A stretch of 64,000 nt of DNA from Belnapia mucosa (GCF_016775475.1 NZ_JAEUXJ010000001.1:558001-622000); one strand, 5' to 3'. Shown: positions 1-11,883, numbered from the stretch's first letter. Notes: a model not told the origin generated them from the sequence alone. Program-made: numbers and translations.

Positions 1-1
1 G

Positions 2-2080
2 GAGCGGCTGCGCGAGCCCGGCGTCGCCGACCGGATGTTCAACACCTTCGCCGAGCTGAATTCGCGCCTCACAAGGCTCAGCGCGGCCTCCTATACCCAT
101 GGCAACGAGCTTCTCTCGACCGATATCCAGCATCTCCGCCAGCTTCATTGGGTCTTTTCCGGGGTGCTGCTGGCGCTGCTGTTCTGCTGCTTCGGGCTGA
201 TCGCCACGCTGATGGGCCATAACCGGATGGTCCGCGCCGCCCATGCCGAGGTGAATGCCCTGGTCGGCGACCTGACCCGCACCGGACGGCAGCTCGCCGC
301 TGCCAAGGAACAGGCGCAGGAGGCGATGGCCGAGGTGCAGGAGCAGTACCGCGCCCTGCGGCTGCGCGATGCCGCGCTGAACCAGCAGAATGCCCGGTTC
401 GACGCGGCGCTGAACAACATGTCGCAGGGCCTCTGCATGGTCGGGGCCGACCGGCACCTGATCGTCTGCAATGCCCGCTTCGCCGAGCTGTTCGGCCTGG
501 CCGAGGCGCCGGCTCCCGGCACCAGCTTCGAGGCACTGGTCGAGCACATGCTCGCCGCCCGGCGCGTGGACGGCAACCTCATCCTCGCCCTGCGCCAGGC
601 GCAGGAGGCATTGCTGGCCGAGGGCCGCGCCGGGACCTTCTTCCGCGAGGGGCCGAACGGCCGCACCATCGCTGTCGCGCATCAGCCGATGGGCGATGGC
701 GGCTGGGTCGCCACCTTCGAGGACATCAGCGAGCGCCGCCGGGTCGAGGCCCGGATCAGCCATATGGCGCATCACGACGAGCTCACCGGCCTGCCCAACC
801 GCCTGCTCTTCCGCGAGCGGATGGAGGAGGCGCTGGCGGTCGGGCGCGGCCGCGGCGAGGAGCTGGCGCTGCTCTTCCTCGATCTCGACCATTTCAAGAA
901 CGTCAACGACACGCTCGGTCATCCGGTCGGCGATGCGCTGCTGCGGGAGGTCGCGCGCCGCCTGCGCGGCTGCCTGCGCGAGGGCGAGCTGGTGGCACGG
1001 CTCGGCGGCGACGAATTCGCCATCCTGCAGACCTGTGCCCGCCAGCCGGAGCAGGCCCGGCGGCTGGCGCAGCAACTGGTCGATGTGATCTGCGCGCCTT
1101 ATGAGCCGCTCGGCTACCGCGCCGAGGTCGGAGTCAGCATCGGCATTGCCCTGGCCAGTGGGCTGGAGGCCGGCGATGCCGCCTCCGCCGCCGACCAGAT
1201 GCTGAAGAATGTCGATATGGCGCTCTATCGCGCCAAGGCCGCCGGCCGCCGTACCTGGCGCTTCTTCGAGGCCAGCATGGAGGCCGAATTGCAGGCCCGG
1301 CTGGCGCTGGAGGCCGATCTGCGCGAGGCGCTGCCGCGCAACCAACTCGAACTCGCCTACCAGCCGATCTTCGGCCTCAAAACCAATCGGCTCACCGGCT
1401 TCGAGGCTTTGCTGCGCTGGCGCCACCCGACCCGCGGCATGGTCTCGCCTGCCATCTTCATCCCGGTGATGGAGGAAATGGGGCTGATCGAGGAGGTCGG
1501 CCGCTGGGTGCTCGATGTCGCCACGCGGGAGGCGGCGTCCTGGCCCGCGCCGCTCAAGGTGGCGGTCAATCTCTCGCCGCTGCAGTTCCGTGCCACGGAC
1601 ATGGCGGGCAGCCTGCTGCATGTGCTGCGGCAATCCGGCCTGGCGCCGCACCGGCTGGAGCTGGAGGTGACCGAATCGGCGCTGCTCCAGGCCGAGGGCG
1701 TGGCCGAGGTGCTGCAGGCCTTCCGCGGCGCCGGCATCCGCATCTCGCTCGACGATTTCGGCACCCGCTACTCCTCGCTGAGCTATCTCCGGAATTTCCA
1801 CTTCGACAAGATCAAGATCGACCAGTCCTTCGTGCGAGAGATGGCGGAGCGGCAGGACTGCCTCGCCATCGTCCGCTCCGTCTCGCATCTGGCCGATCAG
1901 CTCGGCATGGCGACCACGGCCGAGGGGGTGGAAACCGCCGAGCAGCTCCGCCAGGTGCGGGAGGCCGGCTGCACCGAGGCGCAGGGCTATTTCTTCGGAC
2001 CCGCCGAGTCCTCGGCCGATCTCCGCCGCTGGTTCGCCGAGCCGGCGCCCTCCGCCGGCTTCCTCCTGCCCGCTCTCTGA
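2..2080 (+). CDS. Membrane GGDEF/EAL signalling protein (5' end outside window)
   Basis: Turns over the second messenger cyclic di-GMP. The frame is open to the left window edge, so the N-terminus is missing; the ATG at 35 is probably internal. Numbering from it: a membrane helix at about 38-60, a coiled coil to about 120, a PAS-like domain to about 230, then the cyclase domain with GGDEF at 324-328 and the EAL domain with EALLRW from 457. The inhibitory RxxD site before GGDEF reads RxxE, so product inhibition may be weak. EAL metal and catalytic residues are present (NLS, ExTES, DDFGT, KID, EGVE), but DDFGTG is DDFGTR. Both activities look possible; which dominates cannot be told. The missing part probably holds a first helix and a periplasmic sensor. 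Confidence 0.93.
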   Translation, partial: ERLREPGVADRMFNTFAELNSRLTRLSAASYTHGNELLSTDIQHLRQLHWVFSGVLLALLFCCFGLIATLMGHNRMVRAAHAEVNALVGDLTRTGRQLAAAKEQAQEAMAEVQEQYRALRLRDAALNQQNARFDAALNNMSQGLCMVGADRHLIVCNARFAELFGLAEAPAPGTSFEALVEHMLAARRVDGNLILALRQAQEALLAEGRAGTFFREGPNGRTIAVAHQPMGDGGWVATFEDISERRRVEARISHMAHHDELTGLPNRLLFRERMEEALAVGRGRGEELALLFLDLDHFKNVNDTLGHPVGDALLREVARRLRGCLREGELVARLGGDEFAILQTCARQPEQARRLAQQLVDVICAPYEPLGYRAEVGVSIGIALASGLEAGDAASAADQMLKNVDMALYRAKAAGRRTWRFFEASMEAELQARLALEADLREALPRNQLELAYQPIFGLKTNRLTGFEALLRWRHPTRGMVSPAIFIPVMEEMGLIEEVGRWVLDVATREAASWPAPLKVAVNLSPLQFRATDMAGSLLHVLRQSGLAPHRLELEVTESALLQAEGVAEVLQAFRGAGIRISLDDFGTRYSSLSYLRNFHFDKIKIDQSFVREMAERQDCLAIVRSVSHLADQLGMATTAEGVETAEQLRQVREAGCTEAQGYFFGPAESSADLRRWFAEPAPSAGFLLPAL

Positions 2081-2136
2081 TCCCCGCGGCGAATATCTAG
2101 CTTCCTAACCAAGCAGGGCAGGGCTAGCCTCGGCGG

Positions 2137-2610
2137 ATGCGGGACGGCTCCAGCCTTGCCCATACTCAGTGGCGGATGGGAATCACCATCGCTCAGATCG
2201 CACGCCGGTGGCGCGGGCGGCTCGATGCGCGCATCGCCGAATTCGGCCTGACCGAAGCGCGGTGGCTGGCCCTGCTGACCCTGGCCCGCCATGGCGAGGG
2301 GATGACCCAGAAGGACCTTGCCCACCGGCTGCTGATCGAGGGCCCGACCCTGGTCCGCACCCTGGACTGGCTGGAAGGCGAGGGGCTGGTGGAGCGCCGC
2401 TCCTCGACCGAGGACCGCCGCGCCAAAACCCTGCATCTGACGCCCGAGGCCCGGCCGCTGATCCAGCGGATCGAGGCGGCGGCGACACTGGTCCGGGCCG
2501 AGATCATGGGCGGCATCCCGGAGGAGGAGCTCGCCGCCTGCCTCGCCGTGCTGGAGCGGGTAGCGCAGAGCCTGGCCAACCCGTCGGGCGCCGCCGCTAC
2601 TCCACCCTGA
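2137..2610 (+). CDS. MarR/SlyA-type transcriptional regulator
   Basis: Predicted dimeric winged-helix DNA-binding protein of about 157 residues, normal for MarR. The wing region carries the family pattern of a D-R residue pair (TEDRRAKT) after the recognition helix, and the front has the SlyA-like FGLTEARW segment. The target and ligand are unknown. The start is uncertain: a TAGCCT hexamer lies only 6 bases before the ATG at 2137, so an ATG at 2175 (MGITIAQ) is a real alternative, as is a leaderless message. Its last 14 bases overlap the convergent ccmB gene. Confidence 0.82.
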   Translation: MRDGSSLAHTQWRMGITIAQIARRWRGRLDARIAEFGLTEARWLALLTLARHGEGMTQKDLAHRLLIEGPTLVRTLDWLEGEGLVERRSSTEDRRAKTLHLTPEARPLIQRIEAAATLVRAEIMGGIPEEELAACLAVLERVAQSLANPSGAAATPP

Positions 2611-3256
2611 GCGCCGCCCCGGCCGCGAGCGGCGCCAGCGGCAGCGCCGCCGCCAGCAGGGCACCGAGCAGCAGCAGATAGGGCCGCGCTTCCAGCCCCG
2701 CCGCCGCCGCTTCGATCCCCGCCGCGCCGAAGATCACCGCCGGGATCGCCAGCGGCAGCACCAGCAGCGGCAGCAGCACCCCGCCGCGCCGCGCGCCGAG
2801 CGTCAGCGCCGCCCCGGCCGTGCCGAGCAGGGAGAGGAACCCCGTCGCCAGGCCGAGCGCCGCCATCGCCGCCGGCCAGGCCTCCTGCGCCAGGTTCAAC
2901 ATGGCGCCGGCGATGGGCGTCGCCACCAGCAGCGGCAGCCCGGTCACCAGCCAATGCGCCACCGCCTTGGCCAGCGCCACCGCCGCCGCGCCGATGCCCG
3001 AAAGCAGGAGCTGATCCAGCGTCCCGTCCTCGGCATCCGCGCCGAACAGCCGGTCGAGTGGCAGCAGCGCCGCCAGCAGGGCCGAGGCCAGCAGCGCGCC
3101 GGGCGCCAGCCGCGCCAGCGCTTCCGGCACCGGGCCGATGCCGAAGGGAAACAGCGCCGCGACCAGGACGAAGAACAGCACCGCCGCCAGCGAATCGGCC
3201 GGATGCCGCAGCGCCAGCCGCAGTTCCCGTGCCAGCAGCGCGCCCCAGGCCCTCAC
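2597..3256 (-). CDS. ccmB: Heme exporter protein CcmB
   Basis: Membrane subunit of the CcmAB ABC complex that works with CcmC/CcmE in cytochrome c maturation. The 219-residue length fits the family. The protein opens with WGALLARELRLALRHP, typical of CcmB, followed by about six hydrophobic helices and the GTLDQLLLSG segment. The GTG start sits inside the ccmA stop (GTGA), so the pair is translationally coupled. ccmC and the other ccm genes are not in the window; the next gene, a MarR regulator, is convergent and overlaps by 14 bases. Confidence 0.9.
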   Translation of the reverse strand: MRAWGALLARELRLALRHPADSLAAVLFFVLVAALFPFGIGPVPEALARLAPGALLASALLAALLPLDRLFGADAEDGTLDQLLLSGIGAAAVALAKAVAHWLVTGLPLLVATPIAGAMLNLAQEAWPAAMAALGLATGFLSLLGTAGAALTLGARRGGVLLPLLVLPLAIPAVIFGAAGIEAAAAGLEARPYLLLLGALLAAALPLAPLAAGAALRVE

Positions 3257-3843
3257 AGCCGCAGCTCCCGCGCATCGGGGAGGGGGAGGGGCAGGTGGGT
3301 CGCCGCCAGGACCATCCCGCCCGCCGCGCGATGCGTGGCCAGCAGCCCGCCCAGTCGCGCGACCGAGGCCGCATCCAGCCCCACCGTCGGCTCGTCCAGC
3401 AGCCAAAGCGGCGCCGGCGCCAACGCCAGCCGCGCCAAGGCCAGCCGCCGCTTCTGGCCGGAGGACAGCACCCGCGCCGGCAGCTCGGCCAGGGGCGCCA
3501 GCCCCAGCGACTCCAGCGCCGCCGCCGTATCGCCGCCCCAGAGCCGGGCAAAGAAACCGAGATTCTCCCGTGCCGTCAGCGCCGGCTTCAGCGCATCGGC
3601 ATGGGAAAGGTAGCGTAGCCGCGCCGCATGCGCCGCGCGGTCGGCGAAGGCATCCGCGCCCCCCCATAGGAGCCGTCCCTCCGCCGGCGCTAGCAGCCCG
3701 GCCAGCAGCCGCAGCAGCGTCGACTTCCCGGCGCCATTCGCCCCCGTCAGCAGCACCCCCGCCCCCGGCTCCACCGCGAAGGACAGGCCGGCGAAGATCA
3801 CCCTCTCACCCCGGGCACAGGCCAGGTTTTCCGCTTGCAGCAT
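3253..3843 (-). CDS. ccmA: Heme exporter ATP-binding protein CcmA
   Basis: ATPase subunit of the cytochrome c maturation ABC complex. The 196 residues contain Walker [10 protein letters not shown], the signature LSSGQKRR (CcmA-like, in place of LSGGQ) and Walker B LWLLDEP, ending with an ATHLPLP switch-like segment. I chose the ATG at 3843 because it gives the usual N-terminus [12 protein letters not shown]; longer readings upstream would run into the acnA leader. It is divergent from acnA and overlaps ccmB by 4 bases. Confidence 0.92.
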   Translation of the reverse strand: MLQAENLACARGERVIFAGLSFAVEPGAGVLLTGANGAGKSTLLRLLAGLLAPAEGRLLWGGADAFADRAAHAARLRYLSHADALKPALTARENLGFFARLWGGDTAAALESLGLAPLAELPARVLSSGQKRRLALARLALAPAPLWLLDEPTVGLDAASVARLGGLLATHRAAGGMVLAATHLPLPLPDARELRL

Positions 3844-3929
3844 GGCCAGTTGCGAATCCCTCTCATCTGGCCTTGACAACCGCGCGGCCCATGGACCAGC
3901 CCGCGGCAGCGTGGTTAAAACCGCCAGCC

Positions 3930-3954
3930 CCGCATCGCAGCATAGTCGATGCGG
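3930..3954. promoter_or_regulatory. 8-9-8 dyad in the acnA leader
   Basis: A perfect 8-bp inverted repeat (CCGCATCG and CGATGCGG) flanks the 9-base loop CAGCATAGT. It ends 3 bases before the acnA ribosome-binding site (GAGGAAGG, 3958-3965). The loop contains CATAGT, which could serve as a -10 element, so the dyad may be an operator over the promoter or an RNA hairpin in the leader. No function is proven. Confidence 0.5.
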
Positions 3955-3976
3955 ATTGAGGAAGGGCCCCCGGACC

Positions 3977-6673
<2,697 letters not shown>

Positions 6674-6697
6674 ACGCCGCATCGCCGGTCTGAAGGA

Positions 6698-6727
6698 GGG
6701 CGCGGTCCGCAGGGGCCGCGCCCTTTT
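6698..6727 (+). terminator. Intrinsic terminator after acnA
   Basis: GGGCGCGG (6698-6705) pairs with CCGCGCCC (6716-6723) around a 10-base loop and is followed by TTTT. It lies 25 bases after the acnA stop. Confidence 0.85.
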
Positions 6728-6790
6728 CCTTGCGCGGATGCGGGCCTAGCCTTCCGCCGCGCGGCCCGCAGAGGCCGCAGGAGGAACGCG

Positions 6791-7723
6791 ATGACCCAAC
6801 CCACCGCCACGCGCCGCACGGTGCTCGCCGCCGGCGCCGGCCTGCTCGCCACGCCGGCCTTCGCCCAGACCGTCCCCTTCTCGGTCGGCATGGAGGAGCC
6901 CAAGCTTCAGGCCCCGCCCAACGCCACCGACTGCCACTTCCACATCTACAACGACAAGTATCCGCCCGCGCCCGGCGGCCTGCCGGCGCCCAACGCCTCG
7001 CCGGACGACTACCGCGCCTTGCAACGCCGGATCGGCACCACCCGGGGCGTCGTCGTCCAACCCTCGCTCTACGGCACCGACAACCGCCCGACGCTGGAGG
7101 GGATGGCCGCGCTCGGCCCGAATTTCCGCGGCGTCGCCGTGGTCAACGACAAGGTCGAGGATGCCGAGCTTGCCCGCCTGCACGCCGCCGGCATCCGCGG
7201 CATCCGCTTCAACCTCGCCCAGGCCGGCGCCACGACGCCCGAGATGATGGAGCCGCTGGCCCGCCGCATCAAACCGATGGGCTGGCACATCCAGATCAAC
7301 GCGCCGGCTTCGGTCATCATGGCGCAGCGGGATCTGTTCCAGCGCATCGACGCCACCCTGGTCTTCGACCACCTCGCCCATGTGCCGCAGCCGGCGGGCA
7401 CGGGTGACCCGGCTTTCGCCTTCATGAAATCGCTGCTGGAGAAGGGGAATGTCTGGATGAAGCTGTCCGGCGCCTATGCCGACACCAAATCCGGCCCGCC
7501 CGCCTATGCCGACAGCAGCGCCGTGGCCCGCACCTTCGCCGGGATCGCACCGGACAAGATGGTCTGGGGCAGCGACTGGCCGCATCCGACCGAGAAGCCC
7601 GACAACAAGCCGGACGATGCGGTCCTGTTCGACCTGCTCACCACCTGGGTCCCCGACCCCGCCGTCCGCCAGCGCGTCCTCGTCGACAACCCCGCCCGCC
7701 TCTACGACTTCCCCCGCTCATAA
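6791..7723 (+). CDS. Exported amidohydrolase-2 family (PDC-lactonase-like) protein
   Basis: A TIM-barrel metal hydrolase of 310 residues. A twin-arginine-like leader (TRRTVLAAGAG) ends at about PAFA, so the protein is probably exported folded to the periplasm. Metal-binding features are visible: DCHFH at 47-51, a FDHLAH strand near the middle and GSDWPHP near the end. This pattern matches 2-pyrone-4,6-dicarboxylate lactonase (LigI) and related lactonases, but the substrate cannot be assigned; LigI itself is cytosolic. AGGAGGA precedes the start, and a TAGCCT hexamer at 6747 may be its -10. It stands alone between two terminators. Confidence 0.85.
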   Translation: MTQPTATRRTVLAAGAGLLATPAFAQTVPFSVGMEEPKLQAPPNATDCHFHIYNDKYPPAPGGLPAPNASPDDYRALQRRIGTTRGVVVQPSLYGTDNRPTLEGMAALGPNFRGVAVVNDKVEDAELARLHAAGIRGIRFNLAQAGATTPEMMEPLARRIKPMGWHIQINAPASVIMAQRDLFQRIDATLVFDHLAHVPQPAGTGDPAFAFMKSLLEKGNVWMKLSGAYADTKSGPPAYADSSAVARTFAGIAPDKMVWGSDWPHPTEKPDNKPDDAVLFDLLTTWVPDPAVRQRVLVDNPARLYDFPRS

Positions 7724-7728
7724 CGAAA

Positions 7729-7752
7729 AAAGGGAGCCTTACGGCTCCCTTT
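7729..7752. terminator. Bidirectional terminator
   Basis: AAAGGGAGCC (7729-7738), loop TTAC, GGCTCCCTTT (7743-7752). The symmetric A and T tracts let it end both the amidohydrolase message on the plus strand and the rpsF-rplI message on the minus strand. Confidence 0.85.
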
Positions 7753-7858
7753 CCATTCGCGCCTTCCGTGGCTTGCCGCGGAAGGATGCCGAAACGCTGC
7801 TCGTCAAAGCGCCCTTGATGGGGCCCCCGCGGCAACGCGCAGCGTTGTTGTGGGGATA

Positions 7859-8413
7859 TCAGCGATCGTCCATCGCCGCGCCGATCTCGGCGCGCAGCTC
7901 GTCCTCGAGGCTCGGCTCCTCCTCGCGGACGATCTCCTCGCCGCGGGCCTGGCGCTCGGCCTCCTCCTGGCTGCGGGCGACGTTAACGGTCACCGGGATA
8001 TGCACCTCCGGGTGCAGCTCGACGCGCACCTTGGTGAGCCCCAGCGTCTTGATCGGCTGCTCCAGCAGCACCTGGCTGCGCGAGACGGTCAGCCCGCCCT
8101 CCTTGCAGAGATCGGCGATGTCGCGCGCCGAGACGCTGCCGTAGAGGCCGCCGCTCTCGCCCGCCTGGCGGATGATGGTGACGGTGAGGCCGTCCATCCG
8201 CTCGGCCACGCGCTCGGCCTCCTCGCGCCGCTTGATGTTCTGCGCCTCGAGCTGCGCGCGCTGCGACTCGAACTTCTCGAGATTGGCCTTGTTGGCGCGG
8301 ATCGCCTTGCCGAGGGGGAGGAGGAAGTTGCGGGCATAGCCCGGCTTCACCTTCACCACTTCGCCCATCTGGCCGAGCTTCTCGACCCGCTGCATCAGGA
8401 TGATTTCGATCAT
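7859..8413 (-). CDS. rplI: 50S ribosomal protein L9
   Basis: Binds 23S rRNA in the large subunit. The 184-residue protein starts [17 protein letters not shown] and continues with the conserved GYARNFLLP stretch. An elongated helix ([16 protein letters not shown]) links to the C-terminal domain, as in L9. The C-terminal tail is acidic, as in other alphaproteobacteria. It is the last gene of rpsF-rpsR-DUF2232-rplI, 15 bases after the DUF2232 stop. Confidence 0.97.
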   Translation of the reverse strand: MIEIILMQRVEKLGQMGEVVKVKPGYARNFLLPLGKAIRANKANLEKFESQRAQLEAQNIKRREEAERVAERMDGLTVTIIRQAGESGGLYGSVSARDIADLCKEGGLTVSRSQVLLEQPIKTLGLTKVRVELHPEVHIPVTVNVARSQEEAERQARGEEIVREEEPSLEDELRAEIGAAMDDR

Positions 8414-8428
8414 GGGAGATGTCTCTCG

Positions 8429-9346
8429 TCAGCTGTTGCGCGGCGCTTGGCGCCGCCGGATTTGGTCGTAGAGGCCGAGGCCGACGAGGCCGGGGCCCAT
8501 GATTTGGAGGAAGAGCAGCAGCAGCAGGTAGAAGCCCGCCAGCATCGCCCCAGCGCCGCGCCGCCCGCGCAGCCGCGCATGCACGCCGGCGCAGCCCTGA
8601 AGGAAGAGCGGCACCAGCAGCAGCAGCAGGGCGGAAAGCGCGACAGCATCCCCGTCCTCGGGCGCGGCCAGGAAGAAGCCCGCGGCGATCGCCGGCAGCG
8701 GCAGGTACCAGCCCGGCAGCCGCACCGCGCTCCAGGGCAGAGGTGGGACGGCCAGCAGCCCGCGCCGCGCCAGGAAGCGCTCCGCCCCCGCCGCATTGGC
8801 GAGCAGGGCGAGGCTGGCCCAGAAGCCGATCGCCGCCGCCTTCACCCGCACCAGCTCCGCCACCAGCACCTCCTGCGCCGGCAGGCCGAGCCGGGCGAGG
8901 GCGATCTCCACCGCGCGGCGCATCGCCGGCTCCAGCCCGCCATCATCGGCGAGGAAGAGCGCGGCGCCGAGCAGCACGAAGAGTGGCCAGAGGCCGAGCA
9001 GCGCCAGCGGCAGGGAGAGCCCTGTCGCCCCGTCGCGCAGCCCCGCCAGCAGCAGCAGCGGCACCGGCAGGCCGAACAGCAGCAGGAAGACCAGCAGCGG
9101 CAAGCTGCCGCCGACCATCGCCACCAGCAGCGCCGCCAGGCCCGAGGCGATCACCGCCCGGCCCGGCCCGAAGCCGAGCCCCGCGGCAAACAGCGGGAAG
9201 GGCGCCAGCCAGAACAGCATCGTTCCGCCCGGCAGGCCGCGAAAGGCCCACATGGCTGCCACCGTCGCCGCCAGGGCGGCGGCCATCGCGGCCATGAGGC
9301 CGGCGCTAGCCTGGCCGGAAGGTGCTGCTGCCGTCACCGTCGCCAC
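8429..9346 (-). CDS. DUF2232-type integral membrane protein
   Basis: A very hydrophobic 305-residue protein with about eight predicted helices and a short charged C-terminus. Position between rpsR and rplI is the hallmark of the alphaproteobacterial DUF2232 family, related in topology to B. subtilis YybS. The function is unknown; co-expression with ribosomal proteins suggests a growth-linked role, which is inference only. Confidence 0.8.
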   Translation of the reverse strand: MATVTAAAPSGQASAGLMAAMAAALAATVAAMWAFRGLPGGTMLFWLAPFPLFAAGLGFGPGRAVIASGLAALLVAMVGGSLPLLVFLLLFGLPVPLLLLAGLRDGATGLSLPLALLGLWPLFVLLGAALFLADDGGLEPAMRRAVEIALARLGLPAQEVLVAELVRVKAAAIGFWASLALLANAAGAERFLARRGLLAVPPLPWSAVRLPGWYLPLPAIAAGFFLAAPEDGDAVALSALLLLLVPLFLQGCAGVHARLRGRRGAGAMLAGFYLLLLLFLQIMGPGLVGLGLYDQIRRRQAPRNS

Positions 9347-9372
9347 GTCCCACTATCCCGGGCCCGCCTGCC

Positions 9373-9660
9373 CTAGTCGTTGATGACGTAGGGCAGCAGC
9401 GCCAGGAAGCGGGCGCGCTTGATGGCATTGGCCAGCTCGCGCTGCTTCTTCGCGGAGACCGCGGTGATGCGGCTCGGCACGATCTTGCCGCGCTCGGAGA
9501 GGAAGCGGCTGAGCAGGCGCACGTCCTTGTAGTCGATCTTCGGCGCGTTCGGGCCGGAGAAGGGGCAGGACTTGCGGCGCCGGTAGAAGGGCCGGCGGGC
9601 ACCGACGGCCGGACGGCGCGCGGCCGGCGTCATGTCGGAAGCGGGGATCTCGTCGGACAT
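9373..9660 (-). CDS. rpsR: 30S ribosomal protein S18
   Basis: Small-subunit protein that forms a heterodimer with S6 on 16S rRNA. The 95 residues include [12 protein letters not shown] and the conserved core [19 protein letters not shown]. An N-terminal extension of about 20 residues is usual in alphaproteobacteria. Three bases separate it from rpsF. Confidence 0.97.
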   Translation of the reverse strand: MSDEIPASDMTPAARRPAVGARRPFYRRRKSCPFSGPNAPKIDYKDVRLLSRFLSERGKIVPSRITAVSAKKQRELANAIKRARFLALLPYVIND

Positions 9661-9663
9661 GGT

Positions 9664-10137
9664 TTACTCCTCGCCGCCCATGGAGGGATCGGCCATCTCG
9701 TCACGCGGGCGGGCACGGAATTCCTCGCGCTCGTCGCCACGCTCGCGGCGGCCGCTGCTGAAGCGGCCCGGCGGACGGGGGCCACGGAAGCCACGGTCGC
9801 GCTCACGCTCCTCGCCGCGGCGAGTGAGGATGGCGGAGGGTGCCTCGTCGATCGCCTCGACGCGCAGCGTCATGACGCGGAGCACGTCCTCGTTCAGGCC
9901 GAGCTGGCGCTCGGCTTCCTGCATCGCGGCCGGGACGGCGTCGATGCCGAGGAGCATGTAATGCCCCTTGCGGTTCTTCTTGATGCGATAGGCGAGGCCA
10001 CGCAGACCCCAGTATTCGCGCTTCTTCACCTCGCCGCCCTGCTCGGCGACGATGGTCGCGACCTGCTCGGCGATCGTCTCGACCTGCTGCTGCGTGACGT
10101 CGTTGCGTGCGATGAACACGCTTTCATATAGCGGCAT
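9664..10137 (-). CDS. rpsF: 30S ribosomal protein S6
   Basis: Partner of S18 in the small-subunit platform. 157 residues: a ferredoxin-like core beginning MPLYESVFIARNDV, then a charged tail rich in Arg, Gly and Glu, longer than in E. coli but common in this class. The ATG at 10137 is preceded by AGAGGGG at proper spacing, so I reject a longer reading upstream. First gene of the ribosomal operon; the 141-base gap upstream holds its promoter and the terminator of the preceding gene. Confidence 0.96.
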   Translation of the reverse strand: MPLYESVFIARNDVTQQQVETIAEQVATIVAEQGGEVKKREYWGLRGLAYRIKKNRKGHYMLLGIDAVPAAMQEAERQLGLNEDVLRVMTLRVEAIDEAPSAILTRRGEERERDRGFRGPRPPGRFSSGRRERGDEREEFRARPRDEMADPSMGGEE

Positions 10138-10236
10138 ATGATACCCCTCTGGCTGTCTCAGCCCGAGGCGACAGGCGGGATGCCGGGCGCGCAAATGGGC
10201 ATAGCCGCGCGCGATGCCTCCGCGGCGGCAGGGAAG

Positions 10237-10260
10237 CGGGGCGTAAAGCACGCCGCCCCG
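10237..10260 (-). terminator. GC hairpin after the binding-protein gene
   Basis: A 7-bp stem (CGGGGCG/CGCCCCG) with a 10-base loop lies 18 bases past the stop of the 10279-11883 gene. On the minus strand only CTTCCC follows, so it is a weak terminator; it could also sit in the rpsF leader. Confidence 0.4.
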
Positions 10261-10278
10261 CCATAGGCAAGGGCTTAC

Positions 10279-11883
10279 TTACCCCTTCTGCACGCCCCAG
10301 AAGGTCGGGAAGCCCTTGGCGACGCCGGTGATGTTGGTCCGGTAGGCGGTCGGCTGGATATACTGGCCGAGCGGGATGCTGGGGACGTCCCGCATCGCCT
10401 GCACCTGCATCTCCCGGCAGGCCGCCTGTTGCCCGGCCTGATCCGGCGCCGCGAACCAGGCATCCCGCAGCTGCTCCAGTCTTTCGCTGACGCACCAGCC
10501 GGGCCAGGCGCCGCTGTCGCGGCCATTGCCGCGGATGGCATAGTGGCTGGCCGGGTCCATATGGTCCGCCCCCTCCCAACTGGTGGTGAGGCAGCTCCAG
10601 CCGCCCTGGGCTACCGGGCCCCGGTTGTTCCGCCGTTGCAGCATGGTGCCCCAATCGGTGGCGATATAGTCGACCTTCAGGCCGATCTTGCCCATCGCAT
10701 CCGCCATCACCTCGCCGATGGCCTTGAGATGGGAATAGTCGGTGGCGACGAGCAGGGCGACCGTCTCGCCGCCATAGCCGGCCTCGGCCAGCAGGCGGCG
10801 CGCCTTCTCGTAATCCCGTGGTCCCTTCAGCGGCTCCAGCCCCGCCTCGCTCGCCATCGGCGTATTCGGACAGAAGATGCCGTGCGGCACGTGGTACATC
10901 GCCGCATCCTCGCCGACGATCGCCTGCATGAAGGCGGTCTGGTCGAAGGCATGCAGCAAGGCCTGCCGCGCCTCGGGCTTGTCGAAGGGCGGCTGGAGGT
11001 GATTCGGCCGCATCATGCAGACGGTGCCGGTCGGGTTCGTCACCTCGATCAGGATGCGCCGGTCCCGCCGGAGCAGCGGCAGCAGGTCATGGGTCGGGTT
11101 CTCCCACCAGTCCTGCTCGGCGCGCTGGATCGCCGCCACCTTGGTCGCCGCATCGGGGATGGTGGTCCATTCGACGCGATCGAGATGCACGAGCTTCGGC
11201 CCGGCATTCCAGCTCGCCCGCTGGCCCTCGCGCGGGACGTATTTCTCGAATTTCGCATAGACGTTGCGGGAGCCCGCCACCCGCTCATCGGCCAGGAAGC
11301 GGAAGGGCCCGCTGCCGACCATCTCGGTGATCTGCTTGAAGGGGTCGGTCTCCGCCAGCCGCTCCGGCATCATCGCCGGCATGGGCGAGCTGACCTTGCC
11401 CAGCGCCTCCGGCAGGAGGGGGAAGGGGCGGGAGAGGCGGAAGCGGATGGTCCGGTCGTCGGGCGCCGAAAGCTCCTCGGTCGCCGCCATCAGCGCCCCG
11501 CCCAGCGCATCCCGCTTGGCCCAGCGTCGGATGCTGGCGACGCAGTCCCGGGCCAGCACCCGCTCGCCGTCATGCCAGAGCAGGCCGGGGCGCAGCGTCA
11601 GGGTCCAGAGCTTCCCGTCATCCGCGACGACATGCCCCTCCACCATCTGCGGCGAGGCCTTGAAGCTGCTGTCCTGCCCGTAGAGGGTGTCGAAGACCAT
11701 ATGCCCATGGCCACGGGTGACATAGGCCGTGGTCCAGTGCGGATCGAGGAAGGCCAGGTCGATCTGCGGGATGAATTTCAGCACCCGCGAGCCTTGCGCG
11801 GCGGCGAGCCGCGGCATGGCGAGCGGCATCCCAAGGCTGGCCGCCCCGGCCAGCAGGGTACGACGGTTCAGGCGGATATCCAT
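10279..11883 (-). CDS. ABC transporter substrate-binding protein, family 5
   Basis: Periplasmic binding protein of the peptide/nickel/opine class, 534 residues. A twin-arginine-like leader (LNRRTLLAGAAS) ends at about LAAA. Family features include VFDTLYG, LWTLTLRPGLLWHDG and VGSGPFRF. The ATG at 11883 gives a clean leader, so a longer frame is rejected. No permease or ATPase gene is adjacent. It closely resembles the protein at 39117-40685 (shared RRW-RDxLG-LMAA block), so the two are paralogues, each without its own transporter; either might feed the orphan permeases at 26362-28240. Confidence 0.9.
   Translation of the reverse strand: MDIRLNRRTLLAGAASLGMPLAMPRLAAAQGSRVLKFIPQIDLAFLDPHWTTAYVTRGHGHMVFDTLYGQDSSFKASPQMVEGHVVADDGKLWTLTLRPGLLWHDGERVLARDCVASIRRWAKRDALGGALMAATEELSAPDDRTIRFRLSRPFPLLPEALGKVSSPMPAMMPERLAETDPFKQITEMVGSGPFRFLADERVAGSRNVYAKFEKYVPREGQRASWNAGPKLVHLDRVEWTTIPDAATKVAAIQRAEQDWWENPTHDLLPLLRRDRRILIEVTNPTGTVCMMRPNHLQPPFDKPEARQALLHAFDQTAFMQAIVGEDAAMYHVPHGIFCPNTPMASEAGLEPLKGPRDYEKARRLLAEAGYGGETVALLVATDYSHLKAIGEVMADAMGKIGLKVDYIATDWGTMLQRRNNRGPVAQGGWSCLTTSWEGADHMDPASHYAIRGNGRDSGAWPGWCVSERLEQLRDAWFAAPDQAGQQAACREMQVQAMRDVPSIPLGQYIQPTAYRTNITGVAKGFPTFWGVQKG

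Noticed and set aside
7850..9376. 508-codon open frame antisense to rplI and DUF2232
   Set aside because: Covers conserved ribosomal and membrane genes on the opposite strand; Gln/Arg-rich low complexity without a start signal.
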